Numbered from the stretch's first letter, positions 25,712 through 34,980 are shown. The stretch is DNA of 64,000 bases from Fontibacillus phaseoli (GCF_003337355.1 NZ_QPJW01000015.1:1-64000), one strand, 5' to 3'. A program made the numbers and translations. The notes: a model not told the origin generated them from the letters alone.

Positions 25712-27939
25712 GGAATGGTGTCCTCCCAAACCCGCTTGAGTCCCTCCACCGGTCTGTTCAGGGCGGAAGCTCCGCCTACGTGAATGACAAGGTTTTCGCC
25801 TGCCACCCGCCCGATTCTTTGTACCGGAACACCGCGCGAAACGATGAAATCCTGCAGCTTCTCCGCTTGTTCCGCAGAGGCGGAGAGCAGGATCCGGGAC
25901 TGTGATTCGCTGAACAAGGCCACATCGGGACGTAGCGTGGAATCAAATTCGACAATGGCGCCCAGGCCTCCGCTGATGCAGGATTCCGCCAGCGCTACCG
26001 CCAGGCCGCCTTCCGACAAATCATGCGCGGAAGCAACCAGCCCGTGTTGGATCGCGCCAAGAACGGTATCCAGCAGCTTCTTCTCCACCACCAGATCCAG
26101 TTGCGGCGGACGTCCTTCCGTCACGCCATGTACGGTTGCCTGGAATTCGCTGCCCCCAAGCTCGCCGCGCGTCTCGCCGAGCAGCAGGATGACGTCGCCT
26201 TCGGCTTTGAAACCCTGCGTCGTAATATGATCGGTATCATGCACCAGTCCGACCATCCCGACGACAGGCGTCGGATAAATCGCTCCCTTGGCGTTTTCGT
26301 TGTACAGGCTGACGTTACCGCCGATGACCGGCGCGTCCAGCACGCGGCAAGCTTCCGCCATGCCGTCGACCGACCGCTCCATCTGCCAGAAGATTTCCGG
26401 CTTCTCCGGACTTCCGAAATTCAGGTTATCCGTAATCGCCAGCGGCTCCGCGCCCGAACAAACGATATTGCGCGCCGCTTCGCTGACCGCGATCTTACCG
26501 CCCACTTCAGGATCCAGATAAACGAACCGTCCGTTGCAGTCCGTCGTCATCGCCAGGCCCTTGCGGGTCCCGCGAATCGTAACGACCGCTGCGTCCGAGC
26601 CCGGACGAACCGCCGTGCTGGTGCGGACCATGTAGTCATACTGATCGTAAACCCATGCTTTGCTCGATACCGAAGGCGAAGCCAGCACTTTTTCGAGCGC
26701 TCCCCCTAGGTCCGTAACCTCTTCATAGCGCAATGTATCCACAGCCGCGTTTTGCTCGTAATAAGCAGGTACAGCGGACGGCTTATCATAAATCGGGCAC
26801 TCGTCGACCAGCGCCGTTACCGGCATATCGCCTACGATCTCGCCATGATGGAACAGCTTCAGGCGGCCGTCGTCCGTTACTTTGCCGACTTTCGAGCAAA
26901 TGACGCCCCAGCGTTCGAAAATCTCCATTGCCTGTGCTTCATCTTTGGGCTCGACGACGAACAGCATCCGCTCCTGGGATTCGGACAGCATCATTTCATA
27001 CGCCGACATACCCTCTTCTCGCTGCGGAACCTGATCCAGGTACAGCTCAAGCCCGTTGCCTGCTTTGCTCGCCATTTCGGCGCTAGAGCATGTAAGCCCG
27101 GCCGCTCCCATATCCTGAATGCCGAGTACGATGCCCGTGTCGATCAGTTCAAGGCAAGCTTCCATCACGAGCTTCTCCATGAATGGGTCGCCGACCTGCA
27201 CCGCCGTCCGTTTTGCTTCCGATTCCTCCGTCAGCTCTTCCGAAGCGAACGTCGCGCCATGAATGCCGTCGCGGCCCGTTGGAGGACCTACATAGAAGAC
27301 CGGATTGCCGACACCTTTGGCGACGCCGCGCTGGATCTTATCGTGGTCGATCAGCCCGACGCACATTGCATTAACCAGCGGGTTGCCATCATAGCTGTCA
27401 TCGAACACAACCTCGCCGCCTACCGTCGGAATGCCGATGCAGTTGCCGTAACCGGCGATCCCGGACACGACATGCTCGAACAAATATTTCACACGCTCGT
27501 TTTCCAATTTGCCGAACCGGAGAGAGTTTAACAGAGCAACCGGTCTTGCGCCCATGGAAAAAATATCGCGGATAATTCCGCCCACGCCTGTCGCCGCGCC
27601 TTGATAAGGCTCAACCGCCGAAGGGTGATTGTGGCTTTCGATTTTAAATACGACCGCCTGGTTGTCGCCGATATCGACGATCCCCGCGCCTTCTCCGGGT
27701 CCCATCAACACGCGAGGACCGCTGGTCGGAAAACGGCGAAGCAGCGGTTTGGAGTTTTTATAAGCGCAATGCTCGGACCACATCACGCTGAATACGCCGA
27801 TTTCCGTATAATTCGGTTTCCGGCCGAGGAATCCGCAGATCAGTTCATACTCGCTATCCGAAACGCCCATTTGTTTGTAAATTTGCTGCTGTGCGATTTG
27901 CTCCGCATTCGGTTCCTTAGCGGACACTTGCTGACTCAT
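25696..27939 (-). CDS. purL: FGAM synthase large subunit PurL
   Basis: A 747-residue ATP-dependent subunit, the short Gram-positive type that needs PurQ (glutaminase) and PurS to convert FGAR to FGAM. It has SEHCAYKNSKPLL near residue 55, KIESHNHPSAVEPYQGAATG, and the repeated second half with TDNLNFGSPEKPE. The start at 27939 has GGAGGG ahead and lies inside the purQ end, with a 23-bp overlap. Confidence 0.96.
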   Translation of the reverse strand: MSQQVSAKEPNAEQIAQQQIYKQMGVSDSEYELICGFLGRKPNYTEIGVFSVMWSEHCAYKNSKPLLRRFPTSGPRVLMGPGEGAGIVDIGDNQAVVFKIESHNHPSAVEPYQGAATGVGGIIRDIFSMGARPVALLNSLRFGKLENERVKYLFEHVVSGIAGYGNCIGIPTVGGEVVFDDSYDGNPLVNAMCVGLIDHDKIQRGVAKGVGNPVFYVGPPTGRDGIHGATFASEELTEESEAKRTAVQVGDPFMEKLVMEACLELIDTGIVLGIQDMGAAGLTCSSAEMASKAGNGLELYLDQVPQREEGMSAYEMMLSESQERMLFVVEPKDEAQAMEIFERWGVICSKVGKVTDDGRLKLFHHGEIVGDMPVTALVDECPIYDKPSAVPAYYEQNAAVDTLRYEEVTDLGGALEKVLASPSVSSKAWVYDQYDYMVRTSTAVRPGSDAAVVTIRGTRKGLAMTTDCNGRFVYLDPEVGGKIAVSEAARNIVCSGAEPLAITDNLNFGSPEKPEIFWQMERSVDGMAEACRVLDAPVIGGNVSLYNENAKGAIYPTPVVGMVGLVHDTDHITTQGFKAEGDVILLLGETRGELGGSEFQATVHGVTEGRPPQLDLVVEKKLLDTVLGAIQHGLVASAHDLSEGGLAVALAESCISGGLGAIVEFDSTLRPDVALFSESQSRILLSASAEQAEKLQDFIVSRGVPVQRIGRVAGENLVIHVGGASALNRPVEGLKRVWEDTIPCLMK

Positions 27940-28606
27940 GCCGATCCCTCCATGCCTTTAATATCGAAGTAAACATTTTTTTGCCGTCGTCCGAGCCAAG
28001 CAGGCTATCCACCGCACGTTCCGGGTGGGGCATCATCCCGACCACGTTCCCGCGCTCGTTGGAGATGCCTGCGATATCATCGATTGATCCGTTCGGATTG
28101 TTCACGTATTTAAAAATAATCTGGTTATTCTTCTTCAATTGGGCGTGCGTGGCTTCATCGCAATAATAGTTGCCTTCGCCGTGCGCGATCGGAATCGTAA
28201 TTTCTTCCCCGGCAGCGTACTGCGTCGTAAACGGATTGCCGTTGTTTTCTACGCGAAGCACGGTATCGTGGCAGCGGAACTTCAACGACATATTGCGCCG
28301 CAACGTACCCGGCAGCAAACCGGCTTCGGTCAAAATCTGGAATCCGTTACAAATGCCAAGCACATATTTGCCTTGATCCGCGGCCTTCGCAACTTCCGCC
28401 ATGACCGGAGCAAACCGGGAAATGGCGCCGCAGCGAAGGTAATCGCCATAGGAGAAACCGCCAGGGACAAGAATACAGTCATAAGCGGAAAGATCCGTGG
28501 CCGTATGCCACACGTAGTCGACAGGCTCTCCAATCGTATCTTCCACCGCTTTATAGCAGTCGATATCACAGTTGGAACCGGGAAATACGAGTACTGCGAA
28601 TTTCAT
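27917..28606 (-). CDS. purQ: FGAM synthase glutaminase subunit PurQ
   Basis: A 229-residue class I glutamine amidotransferase supplying ammonia to PurL. The nucleophile is C86 in LGICNGFQIL, with the triad completed by His and Glu in MMPHPERA near residue 200. VFPGSNCDIDCYKA at the N-terminus is typical. It follows purS by 3 nt and overlaps purL. Confidence 0.96.
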   Translation of the reverse strand: MKFAVLVFPGSNCDIDCYKAVEDTIGEPVDYVWHTATDLSAYDCILVPGGFSYGDYLRCGAISRFAPVMAEVAKAADQGKYVLGICNGFQILTEAGLLPGTLRRNMSLKFRCHDTVLRVENNGNPFTTQYAAGEEITIPIAHGEGNYYCDEATHAQLKKNNQIIFKYVNNPNGSIDDIAGISNERGNVVGMMPHPERAVDSLLGSDDGKKMFTSILKAWRDRHESASVR

Positions 28607-28609
28607 AAA

Positions 28610-28855
28610 TCAGCCCTCCAGTTCGAAGCGGTAATCTTCTACCACCGTATTGGCGAGCAGCTTTTCGCACATCGCCTTGATACGGGCTTCCGCCTCGAAA
28701 CGGTCATTGGAATCCAACTGAATTTCCATATACTTGCCGATCCGGACGCTGTCCACTTCCCTGAAACCCATGGAATGCAGCGCGCCTTGTACGGCAACCC
28801 CCTGCGGATCAAGTACACTTTGCTTGATGGTGACATAAACGCGAGCTTTAATCAT
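28610..28855 (-). CDS. purS: FGAM synthase subunit PurS
   Basis: An 81-residue small subunit that binds PurL and PurQ into one complex and guides ammonia transfer. It has YVTIKQSVLDPQGVAVQGAL and a FREVDSVRIGKYMEI segment, exactly as in other PurS proteins. It lies 60 nt after purC and 3 nt before purQ. Confidence 0.96.
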   Translation of the reverse strand: MIKARVYVTIKQSVLDPQGVAVQGALHSMGFREVDSVRIGKYMEIQLDSNDRFEAEARIKAMCEKLLANTVVEDYRFELEG

Positions 28856-28915
28856 TTCCTTGTGTTCCTCCTAGTATTGGATTGAGCGGCAATGCCGCGA
28901 ATAATTGATACAAAA

Positions 28916-29815
28916 CTACTTTAGCTCCTGACCAGTCAATCGGCTGAAAATATCACGATAGCGCCGGGTTGTTTCCTCGACCACCTGCGGCGGCAGCGGA
29001 TCAGGCCGGCTGTTCTTGTCCCAATCCGACCCGGCCAGATAGGTCCGGACCGGTTCTTTGTCCATGCTGTCGATTTCTATATCGAGCGCATAGTTTTCTT
29101 TTGCCCAGAAACGAGACGCATCCGGCGTGAAAATCTCGTCGATCAGGATCAGCTTATCGTCAATCAGGCCGAATTCCAGTTTGCAATCCGCCAAAATAAT
29201 GCCGCGCTCCTCGCAGTAATCGCGGGCGAAGCCGTAAAGCTCCAAACTTCGCGCGCGAAGCTGTTCCGCCAAATCCGCGCCTACCAGCTCCGACATCGCC
29301 GCGAACGAAATATCCTCGTCGTGTCCGACGTCGTTTTTGGCTGCCGGGGTGAAAATCGGCCGCTCCAGCTTGCTGTTCTTGCGGAGCCCTTCCGGCAGCT
29401 TGATCCCGTTGATTTCGCCGCTGCTCTCATACTGGCGCCAGCCTCCCCCGGTGACGTATCCGCGAACGACGCATTCGATATCGATCCGCTGCGCTTTGCG
29501 GGTCACCATAACCCGGTTCCTAAACACATCCCGATGCTCTTTCGGCACGACATCGCCAAGTCGTTCGACATCCGTATGAATCACGTGATTGTCCATCAAA
29601 TCCAGGGTCTGCTCAAACCAATACGCGCTCAGCCGGTTCAGCACATTGCCCTTGTCGGGTACGGCCGGCTCCAGCACATAATCGAATGCGGAGATCCGGT
29701 CCGTGACCACGATCAAATAATGCTCCCCCAGATCGTAGAGTTCCCGGACCTTGCCTTTGTAAAGCAGCGGAGCCTGGATCAGTTCGGCCCCCGTGGAAAT
29801 TGCCGCTGTTGACAT
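28916..29815 (-). CDS. purC: SAICAR synthase PurC, long form
   Basis: A 299-residue enzyme joining CAIR and aspartate. It has YKGKVRELYDLG at the N-terminus, VTDRISAFDYVL, RGYVTGGGWRQYESSG, and EIFTPDASRFW near residue 220. This is the long form, seen in actinobacteria and yeast, not the 240-residue Bacillus subtilis form. AGGAGG-type sequence precedes the ATG. It is downstream of a hairpin region after purB, so it may be transcribed by read-through. Confidence 0.95.
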   Translation of the reverse strand: MSTAAISTGAELIQAPLLYKGKVRELYDLGEHYLIVVTDRISAFDYVLEPAVPDKGNVLNRLSAYWFEQTLDLMDNHVIHTDVERLGDVVPKEHRDVFRNRVMVTRKAQRIDIECVVRGYVTGGGWRQYESSGEINGIKLPEGLRKNSKLERPIFTPAAKNDVGHDEDISFAAMSELVGADLAEQLRARSLELYGFARDYCEERGIILADCKLEFGLIDDKLILIDEIFTPDASRFWAKENYALDIEIDSMDKEPVRTYLAGSDWDKNSRPDPLPPQVVEETTRRYRDIFSRLTGQELK

Positions 29816-29946
29816 GTTCGCTTCCTCCTGTCTCCTTCTTCTCCCATAAGTTCAAGAGATAACGCTAAAAAATATCCCTACTTCAAGCCTTTTCTCAACT
29901 TACCGGCCAACATGGCCTAACGCCGATCAAAAACGCTGCATCGGGC

Positions 29947-30042
29947 AAAATAACGATATTTTTTATCGCTATTTCTAAAAATAGAGCCGGACAGCCGGCG
30001 TCCCGGACCTGCTAATCTAACTCGGTCAGGCTTCGGCTGTCC
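29947..30042 (-). terminator. Double hairpin between purB and purC
   Basis: Just after purB on the minus strand, GGACAGCCG (30034-30042) and CGGCTGTCC (29989-29997) form a long stem. It is followed by a second AT-rich hairpin, AAATAGCGATA with TATCGTTATTT, ending in TTTT (near 29947-29975). Either could act as a partial terminator or a processing site inside the operon. Confidence 0.5.
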
Positions 30043-30050
30043 TCATGCTC

Positions 30051-31352
30051 CTACTTTTCAACCAATCCCAGCTTGCGGAAAATTGTATCGACATGCTTCA
30101 AATGCCATGCCGGGTTAAAAGCGTCGTCGATTTCTTCCTTGCTCAGCACCGAAGTGATTTCCGGCGTCTCTTCGACGATGTCGCGGAATTGACGCTGGGT
30201 CTCCCATGCCTGCATCGCACGCGGCTGCACGGTATCATAAGCCTGCTCGCGGCTGAAGCCTTTATCGATCAGCTTCGTCAAGACGCGGCCGGAGAACGGT
30301 ACGCCGAACGTACGACCCATATTGCGCTTCATGTTCTCCGGGAACACCGTCAGATTTTTCACGATATTGCCGAAGCGGTTCAACATATAATTCAGCAGCA
30401 TCGTAGCATCCGGCAAAATGATGCGCTCCACGGAGGAGTGCGAAATGTCGCGTTCATGCCACAACTGCACATCTTCGTAAGCCGAGATCATATGGCCGCG
30501 GATAACGCGGGAGAGACCGGAAATGTTCTCGCAACCGATCGGGTTGCGCTTGTGCGGCATGGCGGACGAGCCCTTTTGCCCCTTCGCGAATGCTTCCTCC
30601 ACCTCGCGGAATTCACTCTTTTGCAACGCTCGGATCTCGGTGGCAAACTTGTCGAGCGACGTGGCGATCAGCGCTAGCGTCGCCATGTATTCTGCATGGC
30701 GGTCACGCTGCAGCGTTTGCGTGGAAATCGGTGCCGGACTTGTACCGAGCTTACCGCATACGAACTCCTCGACAAACGGGTCAATGTTCGCGTAGGTGCC
30801 GACGGCACCGGAGATTTTGCCATACTGTACATTGTCCGCCGCGCGGCGGAAACGCTCCAAGTTGCGTTTCATTTCTTCGTGCCAGAGCGCCATTTTGAGC
30901 CCAAAGGTGGTCGGCTCCGCATGCACCCCGTGCGTGCGTCCCATCATCGGCGTATCTTTGTAGGCCAGCGCTTTGTCGCGCAGGATTTCGATAAAGTTCA
31001 CGATATCTTTTTCGAGAATTTCGTTCGCCTGTCTCAGCAAGTAACCCAGCGCCGTATCGACGACATCGGTCGAGGTCAGGCCGTAATGCACCCATTTACG
31101 CTCCGCTCCCAGGCTTTCCGATACGGCCCGTGTAAACGCAATAACGTCATGGCGGGTTTCCTGTTCGATCTCATAAATCCGGTCGATGTCAAAAGTCGCA
31201 TTCTGCCGCAGCAATGCTACGTCTTCCTTTGGAATAATGCCCAGTTCCGCCCAAGCTTCACATGCGCAAATTTCAACTTCCAGCCAGGCTTTGAACTTGT
31301 TCTCCTCGGTCCAAATCGCTCTCATTTCCGGTCTGCTGTAACGTTCGATCAT
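30051..31352 (-). CDS. purB: Adenylosuccinate lyase PurB
   Basis: A 433-residue enzyme cleaving SAICAR and adenylosuccinate, serving both IMP and AMP synthesis. It begins MIERYSRPEMRAIWTEENKF, has MGRTHGVHAEPTTFG and the fumarase/aspartase signature GSSAMPHKRNP. The ATG at 31352 has GGAGGAATC ahead and overlaps the purK stop as ATGA. Confidence 0.96.
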   Translation of the reverse strand: MIERYSRPEMRAIWTEENKFKAWLEVEICACEAWAELGIIPKEDVALLRQNATFDIDRIYEIEQETRHDVIAFTRAVSESLGAERKWVHYGLTSTDVVDTALGYLLRQANEILEKDIVNFIEILRDKALAYKDTPMMGRTHGVHAEPTTFGLKMALWHEEMKRNLERFRRAADNVQYGKISGAVGTYANIDPFVEEFVCGKLGTSPAPISTQTLQRDRHAEYMATLALIATSLDKFATEIRALQKSEFREVEEAFAKGQKGSSAMPHKRNPIGCENISGLSRVIRGHMISAYEDVQLWHERDISHSSVERIILPDATMLLNYMLNRFGNIVKNLTVFPENMKRNMGRTFGVPFSGRVLTKLIDKGFSREQAYDTVQPRAMQAWETQRQFRDIVEETPEITSVLSKEEIDDAFNPAWHLKHVDTIFRKLGLVEK

Positions 31353-32581
31353 GAGTCTTGATTCCTCCAAATCTTGGTTTGCTGTATAAAATCCAGTCCG
31401 TCCCGCACATCCCCGCACAGTAAATTAATATGCCCCATTTTCCGTTTGGGGGCCGAGCCGTTCTTTCCATATAAGTGTACTTTCGGGATCACGTTAAATC
31501 CAGTCGTTGCCGAAGATTCCGTCCCGCCAAACCAATCGCCGCTTGCCACGGCTTCCGTCACCGCCTCCATATGCTCGCCGAGCACATTGACCATCACAAC
31601 CGGCGTCCGCAGCGACGTTTCGCCCAACGGGAGATTGCATACCGCCCGCACATGTTGCTCGAACTGCGAGGTTGTGCAGGCTTCCAGCGTGTAGTGGCCG
31701 GAGTTATGCGGGCGCGGCGCCAATTCATTGACGTAAAGTTGTCCGTCTTCCGTCAAAAACATCTCCACCGCAAGCAGTCCGACCGCTTCCATCGATTCAG
31801 CGATCCGGGCGCCCAATATTTCCGCTTCCCGCTGCACCGCTTCGTCCACCCGGGCCGGAACGATGGACACATGCAAAATGTTATCCACATGCATGTTCTC
31901 CGCGACCGGGAACGTGACGATTTCGCCGCGTGGGCTGCGGGCCGCAATGACCGACAGTTCCTTCACGAACGAAACGAACTGCTCCAGCACCAGCTCCGTC
32001 CCTGCCCGGCTCAGCTCGGCATAGGCCGGACCAATCTCGCCTTCAGAGCGGATCACCCACTGACCCTTGCCGTCATAGCCGCCGGTAGCCGTCTTCAGCA
32101 CGGCCGGCAGGCCCAGCCTGGACACGGCGGCCCGCAGGTCCGCCTCGCTGCCGATCTCCGCATACGGCGCTACCTTTACGCCCGCCGCCTCGACCGCACG
32201 TTTCTCGCGGAGCCGGTGCTGAGTCGTATAAAGCAGGCGACTGCCTTGCGGCACGTACGACTGCTCCGCCAGCAGCGCGGCCACCCCGGCGTCCACGTTC
32301 TCGAACTCGTACGTGATGACATCCGCTCGCTCCGCCAGCGCCCGGGCCGCATCCTTATCGCTGTATCCCGCGACGATCTGATCCGCCACCTGTCCGCACG
32401 GCGATTCCGGCGTCGGATCCAGCGCGATGAAGCGGTAGCCGAGGTTGCTGCCGGCCAGCGCCATCATCCGACCAAGCTGGCCGCCGCCGAGTACGCCGAT
32501 CGTGGAGCCCGGCCCAATCACCGGAGCTTCTTCCTTCGGCGCGTCCCCGCCAAGCGTATTCCGCTGCTCTGCCGCGCTCAT
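31349..32581 (-). CDS. purK: N5-carboxyaminoimidazole ribonucleotide synthase PurK
   Basis: A 410-residue ATP-grasp enzyme that carboxylates AIR with bicarbonate and ATP. The dinucleotide loop is IGVLGGGQLGRMM (near residue 28), the ATP-grasp body includes KTATGGYDGKGQW, and the C-terminus includes NELAPRPHNSGHYT. It is about 30 residues longer than usual, because of the N-terminal 20 residues and the C-terminal segment. It overlaps purE by 4 bp. Confidence 0.95.
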   Translation of the reverse strand: MSAAEQRNTLGGDAPKEEAPVIGPGSTIGVLGGGQLGRMMALAGSNLGYRFIALDPTPESPCGQVADQIVAGYSDKDAARALAERADVITYEFENVDAGVAALLAEQSYVPQGSRLLYTTQHRLREKRAVEAAGVKVAPYAEIGSEADLRAAVSRLGLPAVLKTATGGYDGKGQWVIRSEGEIGPAYAELSRAGTELVLEQFVSFVKELSVIAARSPRGEIVTFPVAENMHVDNILHVSIVPARVDEAVQREAEILGARIAESMEAVGLLAVEMFLTEDGQLYVNELAPRPHNSGHYTLEACTTSQFEQHVRAVCNLPLGETSLRTPVVMVNVLGEHMEAVTEAVASGDWFGGTESSATTGFNVIPKVHLYGKNGSAPKRKMGHINLLCGDVRDGLDFIQQTKIWRNQDS

Positions 32582-33084
32582 TGTCCCTCCGCTCCCGACA
32601 CCAGCTCGCTGCTGCTTTCCAGCACTACGTCGCGCAAGTTGTCGCGGCGCTCTTGTAGCCGAGCGGCCAGCTTCGGATCGAACGCGCCCAGCATCTGGGC
32701 TGCCAGCAATCCGGCGTTAATCGCGCCCGCTTTGCCGATCGCTACGGTCGCCACCGGGATGCCGCCCGGCATCTGCACGATTGACAGCAGCGAATCGAGG
32801 CCGTTCAGCGCCGCCGATTTGACCGGAACACCGATGACCGGCAGCACGGTTTTCGCTGCAACCATGCCGGGCAAATGAGCCGCTCCCCCGGCCCCGGCGA
32901 TAATGACCTTCAACCCGCGTCCGGCCGCATTTTCCGCAAATTCAAACATAAGATCCGGCGTGCGATGAGCCGACACCACCTGTTTTTCATAAGGGACTTC
33001 CAATTCCTCCAATACGGCGCATGCGTGGGACATCGTCTCCCAGTCCGATTTGCTGCCCATGATTACTGCAACCTGTGCTGACAT
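32578..33084 (-). CDS. purE: N5-CAIR mutase PurE
   Basis: A 168-residue mutase converting N5-CAIR to CAIR. It has VIMGSKSDWETM, YEKQVVSAHRTPD, and AGAGGAAHLPGMVAAKT. The ATG at 33084 gives the standard N-terminus, with a modest GTGGG-type site ahead; the 16 codons upstream in frame are not family-like. It is first in the operon, behind the guanine riboswitch. Confidence 0.95.
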   Translation of the reverse strand: MSAQVAVIMGSKSDWETMSHACAVLEELEVPYEKQVVSAHRTPDLMFEFAENAAGRGLKVIIAGAGGAAHLPGMVAAKTVLPVIGVPVKSAALNGLDSLLSIVQMPGGIPVATVAIGKAGAINAGLLAAQMLGAFDPKLAARLQERRDNLRDVVLESSSELVSGAEGQ

Positions 33085-33216
33085 GGCTATAACCCACTTT
33101 CTATATTTAATCTCGTTCCGGAATATAAACATTTCCCGGTCCGGGTAAACAAGTCACTACACAGCCGCCATGCATAAAGCGGCGCAATATGTTGCTATTG
33201 GCTTCCTTCCGTTCCA

Positions 33217-33272
33217 ATAAAAAAAGTCCGGGACACCATGAAAATAACATGTATTTTCAAAGATCCGGACCC
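33217..33272 (-). terminator. Riboswitch-controlled terminator before purE
   Basis: On the minus strand, GTCCGG and CCGGAC form the outer stem, with an inner AAAATA/TATTTT helix and TTTTTTT after it. It lies 133 nt before purE and 180 nt after the aptamer, and should form when guanine is bound. Confidence 0.8.
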
Positions 33273-33453
33273 GGGTGTGAACGCGCCGCTGCCGCTTTGA
33301 CCTGCGATCCCCCAAAACTATTTCTTCGGGCCATCGCCAAATAAGGTGTTCGCGCGGAGCAACTTATCTTTAAAGTGTCGGTTTTAAAAGTCATCCATGC
33401 TCCGTGCTGCAAGCCGGCCGACCTTTAACCCGCACTCAAAATGACGTATTCAC

Positions 33454-33519
33454 TCGTAGTCCGAAAATTTACGGTTCTCAGGTAGAAACTTCCGGGCCAT
33501 ATTCCCGGCTTTATACGAG
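33454..33519 (-). ncRNA. Guanine-sensing purine riboswitch aptamer
   Basis: The minus strand carries all purine-aptamer landmarks: ATATGGCCCGGAAGTTTCTACC (loop 2 with the conserved TTTCTACC), CCGTAAAT for the third helix, and GGACTACGAG closing helix 1. The ligand-pairing base in ACTACG is C, which selects guanine or hypoxanthine over adenine. It controls the purEKBCSQLFMNHD operon. Confidence 0.95.
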
Positions 33520-33569
33520 ATAACTAACTAATATTCAACTGATATCGCGGTTTCCCGCCGTGCCCTTCT

Positions 33570-33599
33570 AGTGTACCAATCCCGGACAAAGGATGTCAA
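33570..33599 (-). promoter_or_regulatory. Sigma-A promoter of the purine operon
   Basis: TTGACA (minus, 33594-33599) and TACACT (33570-33575) are separated by 18 bp and lie about 50 bp before the aptamer. No PurR-type palindrome was recognised nearby. Confidence 0.75.
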
Positions 33600-33734
33600 C
33601 TAAAACACGAACATTAAAATAATGCCAATTCCGAATGTTCGTCTTTAGCGGATTGCGGCCACAAAACCCCTGTGCTCTGGGCGCATCAGCTTGTCTTATT
33701 TGCCGACGAGGTAGTGAAAAAGTTTGTCGTATCT

Positions 33735-33810
33735 CGGGTCATCGAGTCAGCAGAATCAGCAGAGTCAGCAAAGTCAGTAGCGTCGGCAGGTTATCGAGTC
33801 ATCGGGTCAT
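33735..33810. repeat. AGTCAGCAG-like short tandem repeat
   Basis: Successive imperfect 9-bp units (AGTCAGCAG, AATCAGCAG, AGTCAGCAA and AGTCAGTAG) followed by two GTCATCG-like units. It lies between the purine promoter and the second mirrored element. Confidence 0.6.
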
Positions 33811-33830
33811 GATGCCACGGTTCGATCCAT

Positions 33831-34017
33831 CCTAACTGACACAGGAGACGTTAAATCGCAAAAAAGTCCTCATTTCCTGCTCTAACGGACACAGAAGACC
33901 TTAATTGCCTCTCCGAGCGCAAAATAGCGCTCATTTTCCTAACTTAAGAGCCCTGGTGTCCGTTAGATTTTGAAATCAACATTTTCGCGCTGTTTAAGGG
34001 CTCCCATGTCCGTTACG
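33831..34017. repeat. Mirrored four-unit TAACGGACAC element, copy 2
   Basis: Two forward units at about 33831 and 33881, 50 bp apart, are followed by two inverted units ending near 33967 and 34014 (TTAAGAGCCCTGGTGTCCGT and TTAAGGGCTCCCATGTCCGT). Layout and spacing match copy 1 at 16733-16920. Between units lies a GCAAAATAG-type spacer that is also shared. Confidence 0.75.
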
Positions 34018-34085
34018 TAAGCCATGCCGCCGCAAAACCACAAAAAAGGAACACCGATAACCGGCATTCCTTCCGACTTTTCTAA

Positions 34086-34520
34086 TTATTTGATGACGAG
34101 CACAGGAATGCGCGCATGCTGAACGACGTTATGGCTGACGCTGCCGAGCACGAATTCGCGGATGCCGCCAAGACCACGGCTGCCAATGATAATGACGTCG
34201 TTGTCGTGTTTTTTCGCATAATCGAGAATTCCTTCCGCCGGAGCTCCCTGGATCAGTTCAACCTTGGCCGTTACGCCGGCCGCATCCAGGCGGTTTTTCG
34301 CTTCTTCCACCGTCTTCTCGGCCAATTCGTAAAAATCCTGGTTAACCGAGGCCGGCACGGGCGCGAACCCCTCCGCTACATAAAACCGCGGGAAATCGAA
34401 CACGTGCAACACCTCAAGACTCGCTCCCGGCGAGATTTTAACCAATTCAATCGCCTTATCAAGCGCTTTGTTAGAAGCTTTGGAACCGTCATAGGCGGCT
34501 ACAATTTTAGAAAATAACAT
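34086..34520 (-). CDS. Universal stress protein (UspA family)
   Basis: A 144-residue single-domain universal stress protein. The N-terminal strand is FSKIVAAYDGSKAS and the C-terminal nucleotide-binding motif is GSRGLGGIREFVLGSVS. That motif predicts ATP binding and dimer formation. The role is general stress survival, with no known partner here. The ATG at 34520 is used because the first possible start (GTG at 34529) falls inside the GAGGGG ribosome binding site. Confidence 0.9.
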   Translation of the reverse strand: MLFSKIVAAYDGSKASNKALDKAIELVKISPGASLEVLHVFDFPRFYVAEGFAPVPASVNQDFYELAEKTVEEAKNRLDAAGVTAKVELIQGAPAEGILDYAKKHDNDVIIIGSRGLGGIREFVLGSVSHNVVQHARIPVLVIK

Positions 34521-34610
34521 AGGAAGCACCCCTCTTCTCTAAAAGTATGTACACCATTAAACCCTATAAACCCGGAATGAAACGAAGGCTATCCCGAATG
34601 CTTAAGCAAC

Positions 34611-34880
34611 TCAGGTTAAAAAATAACCATAGAGCACGGCGTTCAAAAGAAGCAGCAGCGGAACCCCGACACGGAAACTGGCATGTTTCGTTTTGTGGCG
34701 TTTCATGTTCATGGCCAGCAGCACCCCGAGCGCTCCCCCAATGGCGGCGAGCAAGAACAGCGTCTTTTCGGGAATGCGTTCTTTCCTCTGCCTGGCACGC
34801 CGTTTGTCGTCGGACATGACGATATATGCCACGACATTGATAAAAATAAACCAGACCAGTAGCCCCGTCCTTATGTCGAT
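34611..34880 (-). CDS. DUF1294 membrane protein with no ordinary start codon
   Basis: The frame encodes a small DUF1294 membrane protein: SDDKRRARQRKERIPEKTL, then GGALGVLLAMNMKRHKTKHASF and a final helix. The family's first helix (LLVWFIFINVVAYIV) lies upstream of the only GTG (34832), which would cut it in half. Between the in-frame TAG and that GTG there is no ATG, GTG or TTG. Initiation could be at ATA (34874), 8 nt after GAGGGGG, at CTG (34859), or at ATC (34880). The boundary at 34880 is therefore the outer limit. The function of the family is unknown. Confidence 0.6.
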   Translation of the reverse strand: MDIRTGLLVWFIFINVVAYIVMSDDKRRARQRKERIPEKTLFLLAAIGGALGVLLAMNMKRHKTKHASFRVGVPLLLLLNAVLYGYFLT

Positions 34881-34949
34881 CGCCCCCTCGCATCCGACTT
34901 CCTTGGCATAAGCCTTCCTGATTCCATTATACTGCTAATGCTTGTATTT

Positions 34950-34973
34950 AAAAAGCTCCCCTCGCGGGGAGCT
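34950..34973 (-). terminator. Terminator after the 45-residue gene
   Basis: AGCTCCCC (34954-34961) and GGGGAGCT (34966-34973) form a tight hairpin, and TTTT follows on the minus strand. It lies 8 nt after the small gene's stop. Confidence 0.75.
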
Positions 34974-34980
34974 CATTCTA

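Noticed and set aside
31475..32878. 467-residue plus-strand frame opposite purK and purE
   Set aside because: Shadow of high-GC coding sequence; no domain and no start signal.
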